Positions 33,938 through 41,753 of a DNA stretch of 64,000 bases are shown in pieces. This DNA is from Paenibacillus vini (GTDB lineage Bacteria > Bacillota > Bacilli > Paenibacillales > Paenibacillaceae). Both the position numbers and the translations under genes were made by a program. The stretch is taken from assembly GCF_018403325.1 (NCBI RefSeq), contig NZ_BOSL01000010.1, forward strand, positions 125,941 to 189,940. The letters run 5' to 3'. The notes under the pieces were generated by a model. It saw only the letters and a program-made list of their open reading frames with translations, searched no databases and was not told where the DNA came from. Each line of letters opens with the position of its first letter. The first letter of the stretch is position 1.

Positions 33938-34492
33938 TTAAGCCGCTTCCGTCAGAAATCCGTCGAACAGCGAAAGCTTGGATAACGAAGGAATCAAATA
34001 CCGTACCGCAATGCCTACGGCAATCCCGGTGAGTACTCCCATAATGAGCAGCATCGGCAGATAGTAGAATATTTTTGTAGTGTTAAAATACAGGGATGCG
34101 GCCGTAAGCTGGCCGATATTGTGGGCGATCCCGCCGACAATACTGATCCCGATGGCGCTAAGCCGCTTCCGGCCGACCAACAGCAGAAACCACATAGCCG
34201 CAAAGCTGAACAGCGCCCCCATGATGCTGAACAAAAAGCTCGAAAATGTACCGAATATAAATGCCGTAAGCAGCGTCTTGAGCAAGACCATCATTAATGC
34301 ATCCCTGGCCCTTAGAAAATAAAGGCAAGTTAGCACCATGATGTTGGCCAGACCCAGTTTGGCGCCGGGTACGCTCATATTGATCGGTATAAGTGATTCC
34401 ACCAAACTAAGCACCACCGCAACCGCGGCGAAAATAGCAACGATCACCGTTCTTTTTAATGCCAGATTCGATTGTTCATTTAACGATGACAT
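33938..34492 (-). CDS. Gx transporter family membrane protein (Hpre_diP_synt_I type), FLEET-associated
   Basis: A 184-residue protein with five or six spans. LVESLIPINMSVPGAKLGLANIMVL and GGIAHNIGQLTAASLYF are characteristic of this family, sometimes labelled component I of heptaprenyl diphosphate synthase but in size and topology like an ECF S component. Such proteins recur beside ApbE and NusG-II genes in FLEET loci; from memory one of the Listeria EetA/EetB proteins is of this type. Start ATG 34492 (nine bases after AAGGAG) is preferred; the gene overlaps the NusG-II stop by 17 bases. I infer it delivers flavin or a flavin precursor with EcfA1A2T. Confidence 0.8.
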   Translation of the reverse strand: MSSLNEQSNLALKRTVIVAIFAAVAVVLSLVESLIPINMSVPGAKLGLANIMVLTCLYFLRARDALMMVLLKTLLTAFIFGTFSSFLFSIMGALFSFAAMWFLLLVGRKRLSAIGISIVGGIAHNIGQLTAASLYFNTTKIFYYLPMLLIMGVLTGIAVGIAVRYLIPSLSKLSLFDGFLTEAA

Positions 34493-34868
34493 CGACATCA
34501 TCTCCTTCACCGGACGAACCGCTAATTTCCACAATCAACTTATGCGGCAAACACACGATCGTCCCTCCGTTTCGCTCCACGAACCCAAACGTAAGGCAAA
34601 CTTTGTCCGGACAATCGGCATCGATCATTTCTATTCCATAATCATGGACTTTTAACAGGTTGTATCCGAACTCGGTTTTGATTTCCACGGTTTGCTCTTC
34701 CCCGGTCAACTCCACCGTACGGAACAACTTTCCGTCAACCGTAATTTTTGCTACGCGTTTTTCATTGTGATCTTTTTCACTTGAGTCCCCACCGAGCCAC
34801 CTCGGGACCAAAAACGCTGCGGCAATGACAACAATTAAGCCGATCAGTAGGATATCTCCGCGTTTCAT
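34476..34868 (-). CDS. NusG domain II-type exported protein, FLEET-associated
   Basis: A 130-residue protein with one N-terminal membrane anchor (about residues 6-22) and an extracytoplasmic domain. The domain carries three Cys in IDADCPDKVCLTFGFV and IVCLPHKLIVEI, the typical NusG-II pattern. Proteins of this type accompany Gx-family genes and ApbE in FLEET loci; the molecular role is unknown, possibly redox-active or flavin handling at the outer face. First gene of the minus-strand cluster that runs to dmkA. ATG 34868 follows GGGAG. Diverges from apbE across 230 bases. Confidence 0.8.
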   Translation of the reverse strand: MKRGDILLIGLIVVIAAAFLVPRWLGGDSSEKDHNEKRVAKITVDGKLFRTVELTGEEQTVEIKTEFGYNLLKVHDYGIEMIDADCPDKVCLTFGFVERNGGTIVCLPHKLIVEISGSSGEGDDVDVIVK

Positions 34869-34941
34869 GGCAAACTCCCTTATTTTTTAATTATATAAAT
34901 CTTAGATGAACCCATTATACCTGTAACATTCCTCACGGCCG

Positions 34942-34957
34942 TGTGATATTTGTCGCT
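34942..34957. promoter_or_regulatory. candidate FNR-type operator in the divergent apbE / NusG-II control region
   Basis: TGTGA-TATTTG-TCGCT, one or two bases off the FNR box TGTGA-N6-TCACA and similar to the site before pplA, which also has the TATTT spacer. A TTCACAAAA half-site follows at 34980. Confidence 0.35.
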
Positions 34958-35099
34958 TTCCAAGAAGCTTTTCACAAAATCCTCACTTAAGAAGGAATTT
35001 TATAGGATAATTATTACTTTGTGAATAAAAGTACTTTTAGCACCGATTACTTTCTGCTAAAATCAAGGGCGAAATGACAGGAGAAAAGAGGCTACGAAT

Positions 35100-36191
35100 A
35101 TGAAAAAAAACAAATCGGCAATCCTGTTGGTGGCTTTATCCATGGTCGCGGCATTGCTGGGCGGATGTTCCGGAAACGGTACTTCGTCAGAGACCGGAAC
35201 CGCTGTCGGCTCGAAAGCATCGAAAAACCAGGCTGTTGAACCGTTGGGCCAAACCTTTTTTATTTTTGATACCGTGGTAAACGTCAAAATATATGACAAC
35301 CGGGCTACTTCGAAAAATTTCGAGGAGCTTGACGCCTTGATGCAAGAAATAGATGGCAGAATCAGCCGCACGGCGGAGGGAAGCGAGATTTACCAGGTCA
35401 ACGCCAATTCCGGTGTGGCACCAGTAAAAGTGTCCGAGGAGACCTATGATCTTGTCTCCACGGCGCTGGACTACGCCAAACGGACGGACGGGCGATTCGA
35501 TCCGGCGATCGGGAACCTGGTGACTTTGTGGAATATCGGTCATGAAGGCGCCCATGTTCCAGCAGTTGAAGATATCGCCATTGCCCAGGCGCTTTGTGAT
35601 TACACCAAAATCGATATGAACGCCGACAAGCATGAAATCTTTTTGCAGGAAAAAGGAATGGCGATCGATTTAGGCTCTATAGGCAAAGGCTACGCCGCAG
35701 ACCGGATTTACGATTATCTGGCAGAACAAGGCTTTAACAGCGCCATTATCGATTTGGGCGGGAATGTTTACGCTATGGGGAAAAAGCCGAACGGGAACCT
35801 TTGGACTATCGGAATTCAGGATCCCGACCAGGAACGGGGCAACCCGATCGGTAACATTAAAGTCGAAGACAAAACCGTAGTCACCTCGGGGATCTACGAG
35901 CGTTTCTTTATCGAGGACGGCCAGTTGTACCAGCATATCATCAATCCGAAAACGGGTTACCCCGTGGATAATGGCATCAGCAGCGTAACGATCGTAACCA
36001 ACCGGTCCACGGACGCCGATGCGCTCTCCACGACACTGTTTGTCCTTGGCATAGAGGAAGGTCTCGCCTTCATCGAGAATACTCCCGATACCGAAGCTTT
36101 ATTTATTTCGAAAGACAAGAAATTATACGCCACTTCGGGCTTCAAAGAGCTTCTGACCAAAACGAACGACGACTATGTATTTGCGAATTAA
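35100..36191 (+). CDS. fmnB: FAD:protein FMN transferase lipoprotein, ApbE/FmnB type
   Basis: Transfers FMN from FAD onto Thr/Ser of exported flavoproteins such as PplA, outside the membrane. 363 residues with a lipobox ALLGGC (Cys23). Substrate and metal-binding segments are FDPAIGNLVTLWNIG, MAIDLGSIGKGYAADRI, IIDLGGNVYAMG, VVTSGIYERF and HIINPKTGYPVDNG, with TDADALSTTLFVLG near the end. ATG 35100 follows AGGAGAAAAGAGG. It stands alone, divergent from the NusG-II gene, and its acceptor is almost certainly PplA 14 kb away in the same locus. Terminated at 36223. Confidence 0.93.
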   Translation: MKKNKSAILLVALSMVAALLGGCSGNGTSSETGTAVGSKASKNQAVEPLGQTFFIFDTVVNVKIYDNRATSKNFEELDALMQEIDGRISRTAEGSEIYQVNANSGVAPVKVSEETYDLVSTALDYAKRTDGRFDPAIGNLVTLWNIGHEGAHVPAVEDIAIAQALCDYTKIDMNADKHEIFLQEKGMAIDLGSIGKGYAADRIYDYLAEQGFNSAIIDLGGNVYAMGKKPNGNLWTIGIQDPDQERGNPIGNIKVEDKTVVTSGIYERFFIEDGQLYQHIINPKTGYPVDNGISSVTIVTNRSTDADALSTTLFVLGIEEGLAFIENTPDTEALFISKDKKLYATSGFKELLTKTNDDYVFAN

Positions 36192-36222
36192 TTTTGCCGG
36201 CTCGCCTTATTCATCATCCCCT

Positions 36223-36250
36223 CTCCGCTTCTTTGAAGCGGAGTTTTCTT
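36223..36250 (+). terminator. terminator after apbE
   Basis: CTCCGCTTC and GAAGCGGAG form a perfect 9-bp stem over TTT, then TTTTCTT. Confidence 0.85.
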
Positions 36251-36271
36251 ATGCTGTTTTGAAAATCACAG

Positions 36272-36300
36272 TTGACTTTTCATGAAATTTGCAGTAATAT
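36272..36300 (+). promoter_or_regulatory. strong sigma-A type promoter with no gene behind it
   Basis: TTGACT (36272-36277) and TAATAT (36295-36300) with exactly 17 bases between. No convincing plus-strand coding region follows before the sugar-transport genes. Confidence 0.5.
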
Positions 36301-36600
36301 GAATAATTAGATTGTTAAACCCCATATAGCAGTTCCTCAAAAGATTATAACTCTCCTAATACCAGATCGGTATAAAATTCCTTATTTGATTGACCCAAAG
36401 AGTAAGAATTTTCGTGTATTTCTAATTCACGCTGGCGCGGTCATCGGAGCCGCAAGGACAAATGAGAGGTAGGGCTTTTGTTGTTTTGGAAACCGTTAAA
36501 CAGTTGCGGTTGTAGTCTAGGCAGGAACCATAACGTTGCACCTTCAACGTGTACATGAAGGCGCGGGTTGCAATATAAATCCCATGGGAATATACAAAGA
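36301..36600 (+). other. non-coding stretch, possible small RNA
   Basis: About 300 bases behind the promoter at 36272 without a supported gene on either strand. A minus frame of 83 codons (36422-36673) lacks a good start signal and runs into the terminator of the next operon. If transcribed rightward the RNA could end at the hairpin at 36609-36649. Confidence 0.3.
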
Positions 36601-36650
36601 AACCAAAAGCAAGCGTCACGCGGATGTGTCTCATCCGTATGACGCTTGCG
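36600..36650 (-). terminator. terminator after the sugar-binding protein gene
   Basis: GCAAGCGTCATACGGATG pairs with CATCCGCGTGACGCTTGC (two mismatched pairs) over five bases, then TTTTGGTTTCTTT on the minus strand. Confidence 0.75.
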
Positions 36651-36669
36651 TCCATTTTGTGGCCTTTTT

Positions 36670-37932
36670 TCACTCCACGCTCAGGTTATCCCAGTTCATC
36701 TGAAATTGCTCCAGCATTTCCTGCTTATCGATTTTTCCGCCGATATAAGCCTGAATGCTGCTGGCGATTTCAGGCGCCATCCCGTTCGGGAACCGGAACC
36801 AGTTCCAGGTCAGCGCTTTGTCGGCGTCCGTATAGTTCAGCACTTCCATCCCCAGCACTCCCAGATCTTCCTCATTTCCTTGAATGCTGTCGAACGCCGG
36901 AATGAATTTGAATTCCTTGGTGATGTATCTTTTGCCCGTCTCGGAAGTCACCAGCCAATTAAGGAATTCCTTAGCCTCTTCTTTGACCGGGGAATCCTTA
37001 TAAATGACCCAGTTGTTCGGCACGCCTACAAACAGCTTGTCGTTGTCTTCCGCCGAATCATCGACCGGCATCGGCAGAATACCCATGTTCAGGTCCGGGT
37101 TGATCCCGTCGAGCTGCACCTGGGTCCAGTTCCCTTGCTGCAGCATGGCCGTTTTTCCTTCCGCAAACATCGTTACCTGCGTATTGTAATCCGTGGTCAG
37201 CGGATTCGGGTTGCCGTATTCCAGCGTCAAATCGAGCAGCTCGGTCCACTGCTTGAAAACCGGATCATCCGCAAACTTATACTTGCCGTCCGTTAATCCC
37301 TGAATGAACTCCGCCGGATCCTTTTGATTGGCGAATGCCGCATTGACGTTATGGTTTCCGAGCACGAACCACTCCTGGTATCCGTTGGAGAACGGTATGA
37401 TTCCCGCCGCCTTCAGCTTCTCGGCCGCTTCCCGCAGTTCGCTGAGTGTCACAGGCTTCTCCTTGATTCCTGCTTTTTCAAACAAGTCCTTATTATATAT
37501 AAAGCCGTAACCTTCCAGGTTCACCGGCTGTCCGTAAAGCTTGCCGTCCTTTGTCATCGGCTCCTTGGCAATTTCCTTGGCGTCCTTCACCCAAGGCTCG
37601 TCCGACAAATCTTCCAGGTATTCCTGCCACATTTCCATCTCCGTAAATCCGCCGATATTAAAAATATCCGGTTCTTCGCCCGAAGCGAATTTGGACCGCA
37701 AGGATGCTCCGTAATCGCTCCCGCCGCCGACGGTCTGGATATCCAGCTTGATGTCCGGATGTTCTTTTTCATATTCCGCCTTCAGGCGTTCCATGGCTTC
37801 CGCAATTTCCACCTTAAACTGAAAAATATGCAGTACTTTACGCTTCCCGTCCATCTCCGGCCCGCTTTTGCCGCATCCGGCAACCAGCAGCGCCATGACG
37901 AGCAGGAGCAAGAGTTGTCTGCCCAGTTTCAT
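36670..37932 (-). CDS. sugar ABC transporter substrate-binding lipoprotein (CUT1)
   Basis: Captures an oligosaccharide at the outer face of the membrane and hands it to the permeases upstream. 420 residues; lipobox LLVAGC with Cys20; then a family 1 solute-binding fold with HIFQFKVEIAEAMERLKAEYEKEHPDI shown in part as MERLKAEYEKEHPDI, GGFTEMEMWQEYL and LQQGNWTQVQ. Third gene of a CUT1 operon whose ATPase (an MsmX-type shared protein) is not local. A palindromic operator candidate lies 72 bases upstream. Substrate unknown; the region also encodes a secreted amylase, so a maltooligosaccharide is possible but unproven. Confidence 0.9.
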   Translation of the reverse strand: MKLGRQLLLLLVMALLVAGCGKSGPEMDGKRKVLHIFQFKVEIAEAMERLKAEYEKEHPDIKLDIQTVGGGSDYGASLRSKFASGEEPDIFNIGGFTEMEMWQEYLEDLSDEPWVKDAKEIAKEPMTKDGKLYGQPVNLEGYGFIYNKDLFEKAGIKEKPVTLSELREAAEKLKAAGIIPFSNGYQEWFVLGNHNVNAAFANQKDPAEFIQGLTDGKYKFADDPVFKQWTELLDLTLEYGNPNPLTTDYNTQVTMFAEGKTAMLQQGNWTQVQLDGINPDLNMGILPMPVDDSAEDNDKLFVGVPNNWVIYKDSPVKEEAKEFLNWLVTSETGKRYITKEFKFIPAFDSIQGNEEDLGVLGMEVLNYTDADKALTWNWFRFPNGMAPEIASSIQAYIGGKIDKQEMLEQFQMNWDNLSVE

Positions 37933-38003
37933 TTCGGTTCACCCTCCTTTGCCCTTCTTTGCCCTTTTGCTTTATCTATCAAGCATAATGCGCACTAAGA
38001 TGC

Positions 38004-38015
38004 GATAACGTTATC
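38004..38015. promoter_or_regulatory. LacI-type palindrome before the sugar-binding protein gene
   Basis: GATAACGTTATC, a perfect 12-base palindrome centred on CG as in LacI/CcpA-family operators. It overlaps the stop codon of the preceding permease gene (38011-38013). Confidence 0.4.
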
Positions 38016-38847
38016 CTTTTACCGAGCCTTGGGCGATGCCCTCGATAATATATTTTTGCATGGCCAGGAAAAAGATAACTACCGGCGTAATGCCCAGAAC
38101 TAAAGCCGGAAGCGCTAAATTCCACTGCTTGGTATACTGCCCGAAGAAAGCGAACGTCTCGATCGGGATTGTAAACAACTCCGGTTTCTGCAAAATCAGG
38201 GACGGCATCAGATAATCATTCCAAATCCATAAGGTGTTCAAAATGATGACCGTTACCGCAATCGGCTGCATGAGCGGCAAAATAATGCGGAAAAATGTAC
38301 CGTAAGCGGTGCATCCGTCAACCCGGCCGGCTTCTTCAATATCCAGCGGAACCGATTTGACGAACCCATGGAGCATGAACACCGTAAGCGGTGCGCCAAA
38401 GCCCAGATAGCAGATCACCAGTCCCCAAATCGAGTTCATGATGCCTAGCAGGCTGGACACTTTGACCAGCGGAATCATGATCGCCTGAAACGGGATGACC
38501 ATCGCTGCTACAAACGCCGCATATAAGAACCGGTTATACCGGGTCGGCTTGCGGGCCATCCGGTACGCAGCCATCGAGCACATCAAAACGAGCAGCAAGT
38601 TACTCGCCACCGTGACGAGCAGCGAATTGCCGAAGGCTTTGGGAAACGAGGTCTTTTTCCATGCTTCCGCATAGTTCCCCCACTGAAAAACGTTCGGCCA
38701 TCCGGCCGAATCGGTCAGAATTTCGCCAAAGCTTTTTAATGAATTCACGATCAGAAAATAAAAAGGCACCAGAAATACCAGTCCGCCGAGAATGAGCAGC
38801 GCTTCGATCAAAATCATTCCTCCGCGATAGCGTTTGGCTGTATCCAT
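38011..38847 (-). CDS. sugar ABC transporter permease, MalG type
   Basis: Second permease of the CUT1 importer, 278 residues with six spans. The EAA loop that docks the ATPase reads EEAGRVDGCTAYGTFFRIILPLMQP, seen as EEAGRVDGCTAYGTFFRI. The N terminus has the usual SLKSFGEI after the first span. Its start touches the stop of the upstream permease gene (one shared base), so they are coupled. Confidence 0.92.
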   Translation of the reverse strand: MDTAKRYRGGMILIEALLILGGLVFLVPFYFLIVNSLKSFGEILTDSAGWPNVFQWGNYAEAWKKTSFPKAFGNSLLVTVASNLLLVLMCSMAAYRMARKPTRYNRFLYAAFVAAMVIPFQAIMIPLVKVSSLLGIMNSIWGLVICYLGFGAPLTVFMLHGFVKSVPLDIEEAGRVDGCTAYGTFFRIILPLMQPIAVTVIILNTLWIWNDYLMPSLILQKPELFTIPIETFAFFGQYTKQWNLALPALVLGITPVVIFFLAMQKYIIEGIAQGSVKG

Positions 38848-39728
38848 TACATTTCAACCTCCCTGCTCTTGGTCGCCCGGACCTGAAGAATCGAAATCAG
38901 CGCGACTATAACGAAGAAGATGATCGCCTTTGCCGAGCCCATGCCGAATCGGCTGATATTGAAGGCTTCGTTGTAAATGTTCAGGGCTACCGATTCCGTC
39001 GATTTAAACGGTCCGCCTTTGGTCAGAGAGAGGTTCAGATCAAACAGCTTGAACGACCATGAGAGTGCCAGGAACAGGCACACCGTGACCGCAGGCATAA
39101 CGAGCGGAATGATGACACTTCTCAGCACCTGTCCGCGCCCGGCCCCGTCAACCTTGGCTGCTTCGATCAGGCTCTTCGGTACATTGTTGATGGCGGAAAT
39201 ATATATAACCATGAGATAACCCGCGTTCTGCCAGACGAACACAATGACGATCGCCCAGAAGGAAGTCGCTTCCGTCCCGAGCCACGGGAGATTAAAAAAG
39301 GACCAGCCGGTAGCCCCGCCGATCGACGCAAAGCCCCGTACGAAAATAAACTGCCAGATAAAGCCGAGCAACAATCCCCCGATTACATGGGGCATAAAGA
39401 AGACCGTCCTCATCACGTTACGCGTATATAGTCTCTTTGTTAAAAAATAGGCGAGCAAGAAGCCCACTACATTCGTGAGCAACACGCCTAACACCGTAAA
39501 TTTCGCCGTGAACCAGAACGAATTCAGAAAGGCGGGATCCTTGGTGAAAATATGGGCAAAGTTCCGAAGCCCCACTCCATCCACTTGTCTGGAAATCCCG
39601 TTCCAGTCCGTAAATGCATAATATAAGCCCAGAAAAAACGGGACCGCTACGATCAATACAAAAAATATCGTCGAAGGCCCCACAAACACCAACTGCTGTA
39701 TCTGCTGGGACGTCTTTCTCCGTGTCAT
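38847..39728 (-). CDS. sugar ABC transporter permease, MalF type
   Basis: First gene of the CUT1 operon; 293 residues, six spans. YYAFTDWNGISRQ after the first span and the EAA loop LIEAAKVDGAGRGQVLRSVIIP (shown in part: EAAKVDGAGRGQVLRSV) are typical of sugar permeases. Order permease-permease-binding protein is common in Paenibacillus-type CUT1 operons. The upstream region (39729-39880) shows no obvious operator. Confidence 0.92.
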   Translation of the reverse strand: MTRRKTSQQIQQLVFVGPSTIFFVLIVAVPFFLGLYYAFTDWNGISRQVDGVGLRNFAHIFTKDPAFLNSFWFTAKFTVLGVLLTNVVGFLLAYFLTKRLYTRNVMRTVFFMPHVIGGLLLGFIWQFIFVRGFASIGGATGWSFFNLPWLGTEATSFWAIVIVFVWQNAGYLMVIYISAINNVPKSLIEAAKVDGAGRGQVLRSVIIPLVMPAVTVCLFLALSWSFKLFDLNLSLTKGGPFKSTESVALNIYNEAFNISRFGMGSAKAIIFFVIVALISILQVRATKSREVEM

Positions 39729-39880
39729 CCAGGTCTCACCCCTTAGCTAACTGTTTTGACCTCTTTTTACCCTTGGGGGCAAAGGATTGAATCTTCACTC
39801 TCCGTTGGCGATGAATAATTCAGGCGCTCCTATCCCAGAATAAAGTTGTCTTTCCAATCCAGTCCAAAGGGGTGTTTTGC

Positions 39881-40039
39881 ATGCGTGAAGGCTTGATTCC
39901 TACTGTTCTTGGAGCTGTAGTATCCGCTTCTGCCGCATCACTGCTTGGAAGCAAGTACAAACTTGCTGCAACCGGAGCTCTCGGTTTCGGCCTGGCCCAT
40001 ATCGTGCTCGGCGCCATCGATTTAATCGAGCACCGCTAG
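39881..40039 (+). CDS. small hydrophobic protein, 52 aa
   Basis: A short gene read directly from the sequence: ATG 39881 to TAG 40037-40039. The product MREGLIPTVLGAVVSASAAS... continues through Lys-Tyr-Lys and a second hydrophobic segment LGFGLAHIVLGAIDLIEHR. Two short membrane helices separated by a basic turn are predicted. AAAGGGG lies before the start and a terminator lies 25 bases after it, so it is a complete unit. I recall similar small proteins in Paenibacillaceae under misleading names; function unknown. Confidence 0.65.
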   Translation: MREGLIPTVLGAVVSASAASLLGSKYKLAATGALGFGLAHIVLGAIDLIEHR

Positions 40040-40061
40040 CCTTGACAGAAAGACAAAAAGA

Positions 40062-40113
40062 GAGGGACTACCCCGCATGCAGCTCGTTCTGCTGAAGGAT
40101 AGTCCCTTTTTTA
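40062..40113. terminator. terminator shared by convergent genes
   Basis: AGAGGGACTA pairs with TAGTCCCT-TTTT around a 25-base interval; AAAAAG precedes it and six T follow. Confidence 0.75.
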
Positions 40114-40115
40114 AC

Positions 40116-41126
40116 TTAATAGGTTTCGGTAACCGCCCCTAGGGCAACCGCTCTTACGTAACTCTGTCCACGAAGGGATTGCAGTTCCTCTGCCGTTCCG
40201 GTCACGACGACGCCAAGAAGGCGCACGTCGCTTTCATCCGGTTGCTGTTTGTCTTTTTTGAGATAGTTATTGATGCGTTCATATTCCTTGGTGTAACGGC
40301 CCTTTTGCTTCAATCCAAATTGCAGATCCTGCAAAAAATCTTTGACCTCAACCTGCTCCCAATCCGGCCGTACGCCAAATCCATAGACGCCAAAAGTCTT
40401 AGTCATCGGAGTAGGGTAGCTGGTCTCGCCCCGTTCATCTTTATACGGCTTGAAATTGAAGGTTTCCCGATTATCGAAAGTGTCGACCCAATACCAGACC
40501 GGCGTTACTTCTCCCGGGAGCATGGCCCGAACCTCATCAAGTGAGTAGTCCTTATCAAACGAAATCGCCATCTCTGCCGCCTTGTTCACACCCATTTTCC
40601 CCACCAAGTCGAGGTCATTGACTATTTTCCCGTTATAATCCACGCCCGGCACATAAAACATCAATTCCCGTTGTCCATTGGAGGCATTGTAAGGTCGATA
40701 GTACATATAATTTTTCGCTTTCAAATCGGGGTCTACTACGGTCACGTTCCCAATGTTTCCGCTTAATCCCGTGAATTTCAGGAATCCGGGTACTTTGTAT
40801 TCCGCCATTCGGCTTCCCCAGGGAACCGGTACGCCCTCGACGATTTTATAGCTTGAAAATTCAAGCGTGCCTGATAAAAATCCCGTTTGATTCTTATATC
40901 CCGATTCGTATTCGTTCGGACTCGTCATCGTCATATGCAGCCATTCTTCATTCAGCGCTTTGTCGCCTGCCCGATAAGTCAGCTGAAGCGCGCCGAATTG
41001 CACAAGAGTTATGGCAACGATACTCGCAACGAGCGAGATGAGGATGTTGCGAATCCAGGTCTTCCTCTTGGCTCTTTTAATGACTTTGCCGAATTGTTTG
41101 TCATCTTCTTCCCAAGGTTTCGTCAT
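40116..41126 (-). CDS. anti-sigma factor, Sigma_reg_N / Sigma_reg_C type
   Basis: Membrane-anchored regulator that should hold the ECF sigma factor encoded upstream. 336 residues: cytoplasmic N terminus (about 30 residues, basic), one span at about 26-46 (ILISLVASIVAITLVQFG), and a large outer domain. ALNEEWLHMTMTSPNEYESGY and KMGVNKAAEMAISFDKDYSLDEVRAMLP (shown in part: AAEMAISFDKDYSL) match the sigma factor regulator domains. It starts 2 bases after the sigma gene, so the pair is an operon. Confidence 0.85.
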   Translation of the reverse strand: MTKPWEEDDKQFGKVIKRAKRKTWIRNILISLVASIVAITLVQFGALQLTYRAGDKALNEEWLHMTMTSPNEYESGYKNQTGFLSGTLEFSSYKIVEGVPVPWGSRMAEYKVPGFLKFTGLSGNIGNVTVVDPDLKAKNYMYYRPYNASNGQRELMFYVPGVDYNGKIVNDLDLVGKMGVNKAAEMAISFDKDYSLDEVRAMLPGEVTPVWYWVDTFDNRETFNFKPYKDERGETSYPTPMTKTFGVYGFGVRPDWEQVEVKDFLQDLQFGLKQKGRYTKEYERINNYLKKDKQQPDESDVRLLGVVVTGTAEELQSLRGQSYVRAVALGAVTETY

Positions 41127-41128
41127 AT

Positions 41129-41623
41129 TTATTTCTCGCCTCCGTATTTATTCTTGAATTGCTGCCGGGCGCGAAACAGCGTGGCCTTTACGGCTTCCGT
41201 CGTCATTCCCAGCAGCTCCGCAATTTCTTGATACGATAACTCCATCTCGTATTTCAGCAAAATCAGCTGCTTGTGCAGCGGCTTTAACTGCGCCAGCGTC
41301 TGTTCAATTTCCTCGCGCCGTTCACGCTGAAGCAATCGTTCCTCCGGCTCTTCCTTTTCCGGCGCCTGAACGTCGGGAATTTCGGCCTGATAGGCGTAAC
41401 GCTTTTCCCGTCGGCATAAATCGAAGTACCGGTTGATCGCCACCTTATACATCCAGGCACTGAATTTGTTCTCTTCAATGGCCTCTATATAGAGAAGCGC
41501 TTTATATAACGTTTCCTGTACAACATCTTCCGCGTCGGCTGCAGAGGCACCCAAACGAATTAAATACCTGCGGATTTCTCCGCATTTATGTTGAAGCACT
41601 TGTTGAAGCTGCCCGGGCCCCAT
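41129..41623 (-). CDS. ECF sigma factor
   Basis: An extracytoplasmic-function sigma factor of 164 residues. Region 2 contains ADAEDVVQETLYKALLYIE and FSAWMYKVAINRYFDLCRR; region 4 has LKPLHKQLILLKYEMELSYQEIAELLGM with the helix-turn-helix, and EAVKATLFRARQQFKNKY. A GGAGG ribosome site precedes ATG 41623. It is followed directly by its anti-sigma gene and probably reads its own promoter. The stimulus cannot be told; cell-envelope stress is usual for this type. Confidence 0.93.
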   Translation of the reverse strand: MGPGQLQQVLQHKCGEIRRYLIRLGASAADAEDVVQETLYKALLYIEAIEENKFSAWMYKVAINRYFDLCRREKRYAYQAEIPDVQAPEKEEPEERLLQRERREEIEQTLAQLKPLHKQLILLKYEMELSYQEIAELLGMTTEAVKATLFRARQQFKNKYGGEK

Positions 41624-41644
41624 TCTGCACCTCCTTTCGGTTGT

Positions 41645-41669
41645 ATAACGGCCGAAGCCGGGAAATGTT
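41645..41669 (-). promoter_or_regulatory. possible autoregulated ECF promoter
   Basis: On the minus strand AAC (41667-41669) and CGTTAT (41645-41650), 16 bases apart, match the AAC / CGTT pattern of many ECF promoters. Confidence 0.35.
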
Positions 41670-41683
41670 ATTAAAATAAATTA

Positions 41684-41714
41684 AGAGCCTGCGAATTCTG
41701 CAGGCTCTTTACTC
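41684..41714 (-). terminator. terminator after the ankyrin gene
   Basis: AGAGCCTGC and GCAGGCTCT form a perfect 9-bp stem over seven bases; AT-rich tail on the minus side. Confidence 0.7.
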
Positions 41715-41753
41715 TTGCTGCTCTTTCCCCTCAGGGCCCATGATTGTTTCAGT

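Noticed and set aside
36422-36673. 83-codon minus-strand gene
   Set aside because: No ribosome site, runs through the terminator of the sugar operon, and the product resembles nothing.
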